From the NCBI RefSeq assembly GCF_007830175.1, contig NZ_VLKH01000003.1, positions 352,497-416,496 on the forward strand: a stretch of 64,000 bases of DNA, read 5' to 3'. The DNA is from Sedimentibacter saalensis. Lineage in GTDB: Bacteria; Bacillota; Clostridia; Tissierellales; Sedimentibacteraceae. The notes under the pieces are model-generated. The model ran no database searches, was not told the DNA's origin, and worked only from the letters and a program-made list of their open reading frames with translations. Each line of letters begins with the position of its first letter. Position 1 is the stretch's first letter. Below, in pieces: positions 18,016 through 25,715 of the stretch. A program made the position numbers and the translations under genes.

Positions 18016-18660
18016 TCACTGTATAATAGAATGGCTGTAAATATAAAATTCTTCCTGACTAGGTATGATTTCCTTCTCCATTTTTTCCAGACTTTCATCA
18101 AATCGCTCGGCTTCTTGTTCGTTTATATTCATCACAGGGCTTTCATAGTAAAACCATTTTCTTCCGTCCAACACACCCTTCTTCAGTTCTTTTACCATCA
18201 TTGCTGATGGGCATGTTCCATTCTCATGACATATATTGTACTTTTTACAGCTCTTAAAGCCTCGGCTTACATAATTGTATGGGTTTCCGTATATTACAAT
18301 CACGTCATAGCCAAGTGCAGCCGCTTTTTCAAAAGAATGCTCCATAAGCATTTTACCGTAACCCATTCTTTGGTATTCATGCATAATGCAAACCGGACCG
18401 AAGGTGAGAACTTCTTTTCCTTCCCCAGACTCATCAACCAGTTTTGCCTTTGTATACATGATATTCCCGATAATCTGATTATCTGCTTCAATCACCAGAT
18501 CCAACTCAGGCAGAAAATCCTTGTGGGATCGCATAACATGAACTAAGTAGTGTTCAATGCACCCCGGAATATATAAATTCCAAAAAGCATTCCTTGTGAT
18601 TTCTTCTACTTTCTTATAATCTGTTTCTTCTTCAATCCTAATCTTAATCATTTTTTCCAT
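18016..18660 (-). CDS. GNAT N-acetyltransferase (YhbS-like)
   Basis: A 214-residue GNAT. IKIRIEEETDYKKVEEI opens, LTFGPVCIMHEYQRMGYGKMLM is motif A with the classical Q-R-M-G-Y-G pyrophosphate loop, and VIVIYGNPYNYVSRGFKSCKKY is motif B, typical of the YhbS group. The 214-residue length reflects a C-terminal extension with KMEKEIIPSQEEFY. AGGAGG precedes the ATG. Confidence 0.87.
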   Translation of the reverse strand: MEKMIKIRIEEETDYKKVEEITRNAFWNLYIPGCIEHYLVHVMRSHKDFLPELDLVIEADNQIIGNIMYTKAKLVDESGEGKEVLTFGPVCIMHEYQRMGYGKMLMEHSFEKAAALGYDVIVIYGNPYNYVSRGFKSCKKYNICHENGTCPSAMMVKELKKGVLDGRKWFYYESPVMNINEQEAERFDESLEKMEKEIIPSQEEFYIYSHSIIQ

Positions 18661-18722
18661 TTGTAAACCTCCTATAAATTAGCTAAAGAATTTAAATCAT
18701 ACCACGCGACGAGGGAGTACTC

Positions 18723-19460
18723 CTAAAAATCAGTTTTTAACCCGCCCGCTCCATTTTCATCAATAAGCGGCTGACCATCCTTAAAAAATGCAATTGTTCT
18801 GTTATCGCTTGTTTTTATTTCTAACGAAATATATTCTTCTGTGGTGTTAATCGTCTCTTGTATCATATCCTTGACACTTCTGATGTCATTGGAGGAAGAA
18901 TCGACGGTTATTATTATCCATAACGGACAGGAAGGACAATAATTTGAAATATCGTAGTCGCCGGACAGCTTATATATATCATTCAAATCTGTTGTTTCCT
19001 GATAAAACTTACTGTAATTTAAGGCTTTTATCGGTATCTGATTTGCTTCCATAATATCTTGCAGTAAGTTTGTCAGCTCAAGCGCACCCTGTTTTTCTTC
19101 TAAAATATCATAATTTTGTACCATATTATACTCTTTGGAATACTCGTTAAACGTCAGGAAGACATAGGAATCTAATTTTTTTGAAAATGCCCTGAATGTT
19201 TTTACGTTATGTTCTGGTATTGTCTCATCTTTGCCATCATAAAAAGTGGTCCCATCTAAAATAAATTCATGTGTTTCGATTCGTTGGGGGATTATTTCTA
19301 TATTTATCATTTCGATGTCAGTAACTATATCTTTTGTTTTGGAATTCATATATGCCTTAACGTCTCTTATTTCCCCTGTGCCTTTATCGCCATTTAAATC
19401 ACAGCCAGACAAAACAAATATCAAAATACATAATAACGTGAAGATAGCTATTTTTTTCAT
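18723..19460 (-). CDS. Lipoprotein of unknown function
   Basis: A 245-residue exported lipoprotein: MKKIAIFTLLCILIFVLSGC gives lipobox LSGC, followed by DLNGDKGTGEIRDV. The mature part contains CPSCP near residue 170, possibly a redox or metal pair. No known domain. The ATG at 19460 has AAGGAG at six bases, better than the adjoining ATG one codon earlier; a longer frame from 19535 is not used because its start lies in the neighbouring small gene's stop. Confidence 0.68.
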   Translation of the reverse strand: MKKIAIFTLLCILIFVLSGCDLNGDKGTGEIRDVKAYMNSKTKDIVTDIEMINIEIIPQRIETHEFILDGTTFYDGKDETIPEHNVKTFRAFSKKLDSYVFLTFNEYSKEYNMVQNYDILEEKQGALELTNLLQDIMEANQIPIKALNYSKFYQETTDLNDIYKLSGDYDISNYCPSCPLWIIITVDSSSNDIRSVKDMIQETINTTEEYISLEIKTSDNRTIAFFKDGQPLIDENGAGGLKTDF

Positions 19461-19534
19461 CATACACTCCTTTGATAAGCTGCCCGATGAATTCTTATTT
19501 GTTGGTATAAATTTCCAGTTACTTATATAATTCA

Positions 19535-19702
19535 CTATATAAAAATTGTTATCAGAATATATATATTTACTAATATAAGTAAAGCACTCAGTGCTATTAG
19601 TACTTTCTTTATTTTACTATTTGCTCGTACTGCCTCATCAATTCTACCTGAATTAAGTGCAATAACTATTCCAAGAATAATAAATATCCAGTATATCTCC
19701 AT
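19535..19702 (-). CDS. 55-residue two-helix membrane protein
   Basis: ATG at 19702 with GGAGTG six bases upstream opens a 55-codon frame ending in TAG. It encodes MEIYWIFIILGIVIALNSG, a polar loop RIDEAVRANSKIKK, and a second helix LIALSALLILVNIYILITIF. The arrangement of helix, basic loop, helix and a good ribosome site argue for a real small membrane protein. No family recognised. Confidence 0.65.
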   Translation of the reverse strand: MEIYWIFIILGIVIALNSGRIDEAVRANSKIKKVLIALSALLILVNIYILITIFI

Positions 19703-19736
19703 AATATCACTCCATTAACATAAATGACTATAACTT

Positions 19737-19775
19737 CACGTAATTCTACTGACATGTACCATTTGAAGAAACATG
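19737..19775 (-). repeat. Repeat A, degenerate copy 10
   Basis: ACGTAATTCTACTGACATGTACCATTTGAAGAAACATGC keeps TACTGACATG and TTTGAA at consensus spacing; it directly follows the stop of the GNAT gene at 19776. Confidence 0.5.
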
Positions 19776-20228
19776 CTAAACCTCCACAGAATATATACGA
19801 GAACTCTCTCCCCATGGATGGTAGCCAGTACCAATATACTTAAATCCATATTTTTCATAATACCCAATATGGTCTGTGCAGAGGTATAAGTATGAAAAGT
19901 TTCCTATTTTCGCATCTATTTTAGCCTTTTCTAACAAAAGCGAACCATAGGCATTTCCTCTGAATTCTTTCTCAATGTATAAAGCACACACCCAAGGATA
20001 TAAATCCATACGGCTAATGAAATCATTTGTTATTAGACCAGCACAACCAATTATCTCATCTCTATTCAGCAACAGATACCATTGTGGCAATGGGCTGGAA
20101 GTAGTAATGCAGTTTGTAATACAGTCATCGTAGACTTTCATGCTATTTGTAGATGCCCATTTGCTTTGAAAATATTTTATTGCTTTATCTTTATATTCAG
20201 GGGACTTTTTTATAGACATGACTTCCAT
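19776..20228 (-). CDS. GNAT N-acetyltransferase
   Basis: A 150-residue GNAT. WYLLLNRDEIIGCAGLITND is beta-4, LYIEKEFRGNAYGSLLLEKA is motif A with R-G-N-A-Y-G, and LYLCTDHIGYYEKYGFKYIG is motif B. The C-terminus HPWGESSRIYSVEV is characteristic of clostridial GNATs that may act on small amines. Spacing to the next GNAT gene upstream is 44 bases. Confidence 0.85.
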   Translation of the reverse strand: MEVMSIKKSPEYKDKAIKYFQSKWASTNSMKVYDDCITNCITTSSPLPQWYLLLNRDEIIGCAGLITNDFISRMDLYPWVCALYIEKEFRGNAYGSLLLEKAKIDAKIGNFSYLYLCTDHIGYYEKYGFKYIGTGYHPWGESSRIYSVEV

Positions 20229-20272
20229 TTCATAACACCTTTCTGCTATTTTTCATCAATTATTTTAAATAA

Positions 20273-20752
20273 TCATATCTGAAGAAAATGTTTTTCATAG
20301 TATACTAATGTCATCTTGCTATTTATAATTTCTGTTTTTCCTGTTCTTTCATAACCTAACTTCTCATATAAATAACAATTTCCTTGTTCTTGTAATATAG
20401 TATCTAATTCCCATACATGTACATCACAATATATCTGCTCAACCATTTGAAATACTTTCTGAGCAATCCCTTTTCCTTGGTATTCCGGCAGAACATAAAC
20501 CGGGCTGACACGATTGTGTTTGTTATCCATTTTTACTATTCTTATTCCGCCAACAGAAATCCCATCTTTTTTTATGATATAGTAGTTTGTATATGGCTGT
20601 TTAATTTCAGCAATTATTTTTTCTATTGGCTCATTTGCTGGGCTGGTTTCAAAATCCTGATATTTAGCCAATAATGGCATGAATGATTTTATTTTCATAA
20701 CATGAATAAGTTCTGCATCTTTCAGTTCTGCCTTATATAAAGATATGTTCAT
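20273..20752 (-). CDS. GNAT N-acetyltransferase
   Basis: A 159-residue GNAT: SLYKAELKDAELIHVMKIKS start, YYIIKKDGISVGGIRI for beta-4, SPVYVLPEYQGKGIAQKVFQ with Q-G-K-G-I-A for motif A, and NCYLYEKLGYERTGKTEII for the C-terminal region. GGGAG precedes the ATG at 20752. Two GNAT genes in a row, different in sequence, are separated by only 44 bases without repeat A. Confidence 0.86.
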   Translation of the reverse strand: MNISLYKAELKDAELIHVMKIKSFMPLLAKYQDFETSPANEPIEKIIAEIKQPYTNYYIIKKDGISVGGIRIVKMDNKHNRVSPVYVLPEYQGKGIAQKVFQMVEQIYCDVHVWELDTILQEQGNCYLYEKLGYERTGKTEIINSKMTLVYYEKHFLQI

Positions 20753-20850
20753 CAAACTTTCTCCCTTAATACGATTCGATTTATTCCTATTTTACAATTT
20801 AATATTGTTATATATAATTTGAAAGATACGGTATATTCATAATGCAATAG

Positions 20851-21477
20851 TTACAATTCTTTATCAGTAAAGGTTACTGTTACTACCTGTACTAAGTCCA
20901 TTCCGTCGAACTTAGATGGAGCAAAATAGTCTTGTAGAGAATAACTTTTCATACTTGTACCATTATCATAAACCATAAGAGCAACTGGAATTTCCTTATT
21001 GATTTGTATCTTCTGGAATTCCTGTAAAAAGCTTTTAGTAGAAGCCATTGTTTCTGTATCAAGTATGATATCATCTGTTTTATATGAAGCTCTTCCACTG
21101 GCATTTATATTGAAATCAATTGCATAGTTTTCTTTTAGTTGCATTGTAAAGGTTCCAGTTAATTGCTCAACAGGCTCTCTTTCTGTCCCTATTGAAACAG
21201 CTCCGCCACCAATACTGCTCCAACTTACACCATTTTCAAGCTTATAAACATTTACATTTAAAGTTATTGCTTCTTTTGGTGCATGAAAAGAAATAATTTG
21301 CGAATTGCCTTCCATTCCAAAAGACTGCAATATATATTTCTCACTTTCTGATAATTCGTATGGTATAATCCCTTCCTTTGCTAAGAATTCAGGTGTGTCC
21401 GCCTTGATTGAACAGGCGATTAAAGTTATTACAATAGCAATTACTAATGTTAATGAAAAAAGTCTTTTCCTTTTCAT
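20851..21477 (-). CDS. Lipoprotein of unknown function
   Basis: A 208-residue exported protein. The signal region MKRKRLFSLTLVIAIVITLIAC ends in the lipobox LIAC with Cys at 22. The mature part is beta-rich with GGGAVSIGTEREPVEQLTGTF, without a known motif. It is the third exported lipoprotein in the array, none of them similar to each other. Confidence 0.68.
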   Translation of the reverse strand: MKRKRLFSLTLVIAIVITLIACSIKADTPEFLAKEGIIPYELSESEKYILQSFGMEGNSQIISFHAPKEAITLNVNVYKLENGVSWSSIGGGAVSIGTEREPVEQLTGTFTMQLKENYAIDFNINASGRASYKTDDIILDTETMASTKSFLQEFQKIQINKEIPVALMVYDNGTSMKSYSLQDYFAPSKFDGMDLVQVVTVTFTDKEL

Positions 21478-21508
21478 AGATACCTCCTTGCTAAATATTT
21501 CATTACAT

Positions 21509-21640
21509 TTATTTACTTACATCATCATATGATTTATCAAGCAACTCAATAGTTACACCTACATTAACTAGATTAAAGTTCCACCCAAATTTATTAATTA
21601 ACAAACTGTAGCATTCTTCTTTATTTCTATTTAATCATAC
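21509..21640 (-). pseudogene. C-terminal fragment of an unidentified gene
   Basis: A short frame without a start codon reads NKEECYSLLINKFGWNF and VNVGVTIELLDKSYDD before TAA at 21509. The composition is protein-like, and the fragment is bounded on its upstream side by repeat B. I infer it is the remains of a gene truncated at its 5' side. Confidence 0.4.
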
Positions 21641-21748
21641 TAGCAACCAAATTTATTACCAATTAATTGCGGGAAAAAATAATAATTAATATATTAGACG
21701 AGTACAATAAAAGATTTGTTACATAATTTACATTTAAATAGCAAATTT
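21620..21748 (-). repeat. Repeat B, copy 2
   Basis: Contains TTACCAATTAATTGCGGG, ATATATTAGACGAG and AAGATTTGTTACATAATT. It touches the stop codon of the methyltransferase gene at 21747. Confidence 0.72.
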
Positions 21749-22424
21749 ACTTTTTTATAATAGTATACATTATTGCAGGAAAGTCTGGTTCGATTGATGT
21801 AATGCCACTGTTAAGCAAAGTAAAATTATTATCTTTAATCTCATTTAATAAAGTATCAAAACTTACTACTCTGCATGATGTCCCTGCAATTAATAATTCT
21901 TTGCCTGTAGATTCATGTGTTCTTTTTTGCAATTCAAAAGACTGAGATATATCAGTTTTTCTTTCTTCAGTTCCATTACCAATAGAGCATATTAAGGCAA
22001 TTCCCGATTCACATAGTTGATTATAAATAAACTCGTAAAATGACTGTCTATCATCATCTTTAACTAACATATGAATAACTGCAACAGCATAGATAAAATC
22101 AAATTTCATTTGAAGTCTATCAGTTAAACAATTCAATACTTGAAAACATTCTGCCTTTTCATGATAGGTTTTTTTACAATAATTTATTGCTGTCGAAGAA
22201 ATATCAGTTGCTAACACATTAAATCCTTCTTTTAGCAAGAAATTAGCATCCCTACCTTCACCACATCCAATTTCAAGTATATTAATTTTACGATTGTTGA
22301 AATAGTGATTAATAGTATCAATTACAATTTTAGAATTGTTATCAGAAAACCAAGTAAGAGATTCTTTATGCACTTGTTTGTATCTATCGTCATAGGCTTC
22401 ATAATACCTTCTTGCTTTTTCCAT
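21747..22424 (-). CDS. SAM-dependent methyltransferase
   Basis: A 225-residue class I methyltransferase. [21 protein letters not shown] is motif [17 protein letters not shown] motif II and [13 protein letters not shown] motif IV. The sequence resembles Methyltransf_25/TehB-type enzymes but is only distantly similar to the other two methyltransferases in the array. AGGAAGG precedes the ATG. Repeat B abuts its stop. Confidence 0.83.
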   Translation of the reverse strand: MEKARRYYEAYDDRYKQVHKESLTWFSDNNSKIVIDTINHYFNNRKINILEIGCGEGRDANFLLKEGFNVLATDISSTAINYCKKTYHEKAECFQVLNCLTDRLQMKFDFIYAVAVIHMLVKDDDRQSFYEFIYNQLCESGIALICSIGNGTEERKTDISQSFELQKRTHESTGKELLIAGTSCRVVSFDTLLNEIKDNNFTLLNSGITSIEPDFPAIMYTIIKK

Positions 22425-22477
22425 ACTTATCCTTCCTAATTAACATAAGATAATTAACATCACTGGATTTGTATCAA

Positions 22478-22530
22478 TTTTCTACTGTTACACAATATTT
22501 TATTGTTTCGTCGCTAAATTTGTAAATTTT
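22478..22530 (-). repeat. Repeat A, copy 11 (right part)
   Basis: Ends in TCGTCGCTAAATTTGTAAATTTT, matching the consensus GCGACGCTAAATTTGAA. The TAG stop of the FlaR-like gene (22514) lies inside CGCTAAATTTG, so the repeat supplies its last codons. Confidence 0.55.
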
Positions 22531-23011
22531 CAACATCTTTTCTGTTTTTACAAACGAGAACCTTATCCCTGTATTTTTCGCAGATCTTTCGATACCTATC
22601 CTTGTATTTTTGTGTCCTACCATCTCTTACGATCCATCTGGCAAATTCTAAATCAAATTTTTCAATGCAGCCATCCGCCATGCTTTCTCGAGTGGTGTTT
22701 TTTGCCTTTATCTTTCTCCTGTATGCTTGCAAAAAACATGTAAATATAGAAAAGTCCATAAAGATGATCTTATCGGCTTCTTCAAGCCTTCTCTCCTGAT
22801 AAAATTCTATGTAATTTCCGTCAATAACCCATGACTCATTTTCCATAAATGCTGCTACCATACTTTTGGCAGCTTCACGGTCTCGTTCAACCCAGTTTGG
22901 TTCAAAATTTACGGTATCCAAATATAAAATCGGGCAATTATATTTTTGACTTAATTTTTTTGCCAAAGTTGATTTCCCCGAACCACTGTAACCTATAATA
23001 GCAATTTTCAT
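22514..23011 (-). CDS. Adenylate-kinase-like P-loop protein (FlaR-related)
   Basis: A 165-residue protein. GYSGSGKSTLAKKLS at residues 7-21 is Walker A; YLDTVNFEPNW and WVIDGNY follow as in the DNA topology modulation protein FlaR group of predicted kinases. The C-terminal RWIVRDGRTQKYKDRYRKICEKY is lid-like. Biochemical substrate is unknown. Its stop codon falls in repeat A. Confidence 0.83.
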   Translation of the reverse strand: MKIAIIGYSGSGKSTLAKKLSQKYNCPILYLDTVNFEPNWVERDREAAKSMVAAFMENESWVIDGNYIEFYQERRLEEADKIIFMDFSIFTCFLQAYRRKIKAKNTTRESMADGCIEKFDLEFARWIVRDGRTQKYKDRYRKICEKYRDKVLVCKNRKDVENLQI

Positions 23012-23216
23012 TCATCTCTCCATTAAATTATAAATTATCTAATTTTAAAAATAATTCTTATGACACATAGTAATACTATCGAGTATAATTGAAATAATAC
23101 TCTACATTTACATAATTATTTTCATACAACTTGGTTTGAATTAATTGTTTTACTATATATATAAAGGTACATTTTCTAATCTTTTTAAATATGAACTTAT
23201 ATTTTACCACTAATAG

Positions 23217-23423
23217 TTAACATTTATCTTCTGTAATTTTATCTAAACTCTCCACATACAAAGAGATTTCACCACACTTCGGACAGATTGCAACTTTAGG
23301 CTTTTCTATCCTATTTGCAAAGATACCAGTACCCTTAGAGATTTTAATTCCATACCCTGCCCCTTCAACTTTTACATCAAACCCCTCAAGCATTTCACAT
23401 TGACACTGACGACAAATTCTCAT
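23217..23423 (-). CDS. Small zinc-ribbon protein
   Basis: A 68-residue protein: RICRQCQCEMLEGFDVKVEG then GYGIKISKGTGIF and CPKCGE. Four cysteines (CxxC and CPKC) are placed to bind Zn. A close but frameshifted relative lies at 43548-43747, which supports it as a real family. GAGAGGGG precedes the ATG. Function unknown. Confidence 0.72.
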   Translation of the reverse strand: MRICRQCQCEMLEGFDVKVEGAGYGIKISKGTGIFANRIEKPKVAICPKCGEISLYVESLDKITEDKC

Positions 23424-23478
23424 TATTATCCCCTCTCTAACAACTCAATTATATTAATACTTTTATAACCATTATAAC

Positions 23479-23525
23479 CCTGTTGAGAAAACGTTTCAAC
23501 TAAACTTTCCCTTGATCTCATATTA
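23479..23525 (-). repeat. Repeat C, copy 1
   Basis: CTGTTGAGAAAACGTTTCAAC followed by TAAACTTTCCCTTGAT. GTTGA and TCAAC form inverted arms. Near-identical to the copy at 44479. Confidence 0.7.
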
Positions 23526-23573
23526 ATAAACTTATCTCAAAATGGAATTTCGAAAATTAATGAAAAGCAATAA

Positions 23574-23612
23574 AAAACAGGTATTTACGTTTCGTATGAT
23601 ACCTGTTTTAAA
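23574..23612 (-). terminator. Bidirectional intrinsic terminator
   Basis: AACAGGTAT and ATACCTGTT pair, with a T-run on both strands. On the minus strand it ends the 23659-24099 gene. Confidence 0.8.
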
Positions 23613-23658
23613 ATTAGATACTTTTAGCAATTACACATGCTGGCAGTTAAATTCATTC

Positions 23659-24099
23659 CTATTCTATTATTTTGTATTGGCATTTAACATCTGTTAACTG
23701 AGATGTAACCAATCTATTATCATCCGTTTCAACAGTTATGATAGAACTAATTTCCTCTATTTGCCCAGGTTCAAGATGATACACTTCCGTTTCGTGCAAA
23801 TCAGGTATAATTTTATAATATGGATACCAGCTTTCAATTCCTTCTTTCTTAGTAAAGTAAAATTTTACATTTACAGGTTTATCGTTTTTATTTACAACCG
23901 TAATTTCAAATTTTACGACTTTTTTTGTAGGATTGTTAGCATCTGGTGTGCTAATATTGATTGTTGGAAAAGGGTCTAAGTTTAAAGGTAAGATGTTGCG
24001 ATTATTCTGTATTGAAGCAAGCAAACCCATAACACCTAAGAAAATCAAAACACATATTAGGACTACAATTTTAATAACTTTCTTCATTAATGTACTCAT
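23659..24099 (-). CDS. Membrane-anchored extracellular protein, unknown
   Basis: A 146-residue protein. A basic MSTLMKKVIK start and a helix IVVLICVLIFLGVMGLLAS anchor it, with a Ca2+/sugar-binding-like immunoglobulin type domain outside: KFEITVVNKNDKPVNVKFYF and HLEPGQIEEISSIITVET. The pattern is that of a small FxxIxxxNxxD beta-sandwich. AAGGGGG precedes the ATG. The terminator at 23574 follows. Confidence 0.7.
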   Translation of the reverse strand: MSTLMKKVIKIVVLICVLIFLGVMGLLASIQNNRNILPLNLDPFPTINISTPDANNPTKKVVKFEITVVNKNDKPVNVKFYFTKKEGIESWYPYYKIIPDLHETEVYHLEPGQIEEISSIITVETDDNRLVTSQLTDVKCQYKIIE

Positions 24100-24127
24100 A
24101 AAATTCCCCCTTTTTTATTGTGCTTAA

Positions 24128-24294
24128 TATGTTAAAGCATCATCATAAAAATATTCAAATCCCAACTTTTTCAAAACATCATTTAATATTTATAATTCCT
24201 TTCTGTAGTTAACTAAATTTAGATGTTCATTTACCAAAATATAATTTATTTCTTAAACATCTTTACTTTCTGCAATTAATATATTAACATCCAT
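24128..24294 (-). pseudogene. Mosaic of two GNAT gene remnants
   Basis: Positions 24190-24294 carry the first codons of the GNAT at 42057 (MDVNILIAESK) joined, after an internal deletion and a stop, to its last codons (VNEHLNLVNYRKE). Positions 24128-24180 read VLKKLGFEYFYDD, the C-terminal motif of the GNAT at 39258. Neither part can make an enzyme. Nucleotide identity to the intact genes is high over these patches. Confidence 0.72.
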
Positions 24295-24403
24295 ATTCAT
24301 CCCGCATTATATTTGCACCCATCATAAGTAACATTCACATATTTTAGATTATTTATATTGACATGACATATTGTAATAGAATTATAAAAATATCTATAGC
24401 AAA

Positions 24404-25384
24404 TTAATAATTAAGAATTAACTTTAATTTTTCATAATCATCCATCTTATCTTTTCTTTTTGATCGATACATATTTTGATCTGCTACCACAAATATGTCA
24501 TTCATGAAACCAATGGAGTATGGAGATGTAGAATATCCTATGGACATATTTATCTCTATTTCTTTACATTCTTCATTGTGTTCAATAATATCATTTTTTA
24601 TATTATTTACTAAATCTAAGACATCGGATTCATTGACATCTGTCAAAACCATTGAAAATTCGTCTCCTCCGATACGCGATATTATAATATTTTCTGACGA
24701 GTATTTATTAAGAAGATTTCCAGTTTCTTTAATTAGTAAATCACCAATTTTATGGCCGTAATTATCATTTATCATTTTTAACCCATTTAAATCACAAACT
24801 ATTATTCCAACCTTACAACTTGTATGTTTGTCCAATTTATCAAATAATTCTTCGAAGTAAGCTCTATTATACAATCCTGTCATGTTGTCATGATTATTTC
24901 TGTAGTTTATTTCCTCTTCCAATTTGATTCTGTCCGTAATATTTCGCATACTGCCGACTATGCCAACCAATTTCCCTGATTTATCATAAATTGGTGTTGC
25001 CCAGTCTTCAGTCCATACATATTCGCCATTTGCATTCATCCATCTCGCTAATTGTTTCTTGTTGTAATCGAATTGCCCTATTGATTTTTTATATACAGAT
25101 TCAAAATCATCCGGATGGACGAGCTTAAATGCCTCTTTATAATCATTTATAAAGACTTCTTCTTTTATTCCTATAATGTCCCTTATTGATGGGCTGATAT
25201 ATTTAAACTTTATATCAGGGTATGTCTGATAATAATACAAACTATCCTTACTATAATCCAATAACCATTTATAAAATGCTCCTGTTTCCTTATTGTTTTT
25301 ATATCTCTTAAATAAAAATACATGAAGATACAGTAAACATACATTTATTATTAGTATTATTAATAAGAAAAACTTATAATCCAT
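24404..25384 (-). CDS. PAS-GGDEF diguanylate cyclase
   Basis: A 326-residue protein. One membrane segment is at residues about 4-22, a PAS domain (YSKDSLYYYQ to GIVGSMRNITDR, residues about 40-160) and a GGDEF domain (residues about 165-325). The catalytic loop reads RIGGDEFSMVL, an intact G-G-D-E-F, so cyclic di-GMP synthesis is expected. The start at 25384 follows GGAGG; a longer frame to 25435 has no ribosome site. The neighbouring gene encodes GGDEF-EAL. Confidence 0.88.
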   Translation of the reverse strand: MDYKFFLLIILIINVCLLYLHVFLFKRYKNNKETGAFYKWLLDYSKDSLYYYQTYPDIKFKYISPSIRDIIGIKEEVFINDYKEAFKLVHPDDFESVYKKSIGQFDYNKKQLARWMNANGEYVWTEDWATPIYDKSGKLVGIVGSMRNITDRIKLEEEINYRNNHDNMTGLYNRAYFEELFDKLDKHTSCKVGIIVCDLNGLKMINDNYGHKIGDLLIKETGNLLNKYSSENIIISRIGGDEFSMVLTDVNESDVLDLVNNIKNDIIEHNEECKEIEINMSIGYSTSPYSIGFMNDIFVVADQNMYRSKRKDKMDDYEKLKLILNY

Positions 25385-25444
25385 TAAATTCAAGCCTCCA
25401 AAGATGAAATACTCATAAGCCATATTCAGCCTCAATTATCCATT

Positions 25445-25490
25445 ATACTCCATTTGGCAAATGTTTCAACTAAACTTTTCCTTGATTTAC
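25445..25490 (-). repeat. Repeat C, copy 2 (diverged)
   Basis: CATTTGGCAAATGTTTCAACTAAACTTTTCCTTGATTTACTT matches the other copies from TTTCAAC onward but has a diverged left arm. Confidence 0.55.
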
Positions 25491-25556
25491 TTATTATTGA
25501 TATTTATAACTTAGTAATTAATAAATATTGTTGTTCGCTTAATCATCACTGTAAAA

Positions 25557-25588
25557 AAAGATACTCGAAAATATCTGAGTATCTTTTT
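25557..25588 (-). terminator. Bidirectional intrinsic terminator
   Basis: AAAGATACTC pairs with GAGTATCTTT, ten-base loop, T-runs both sides. It ends the GGDEF-EAL gene transcript. Confidence 0.82.
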
Positions 25589-25715
25589 ATAAACCAATTT
25601 CGGAAACTTATCATTAGGCTAAGCAAAGTGTAGCCCATTGATTTCCCTATCATAGCTTAGTAAAAACCTTCGGAGTGTACCTTAGATATTAGAAATAGTT
25701 TGAAAATACGCAATA

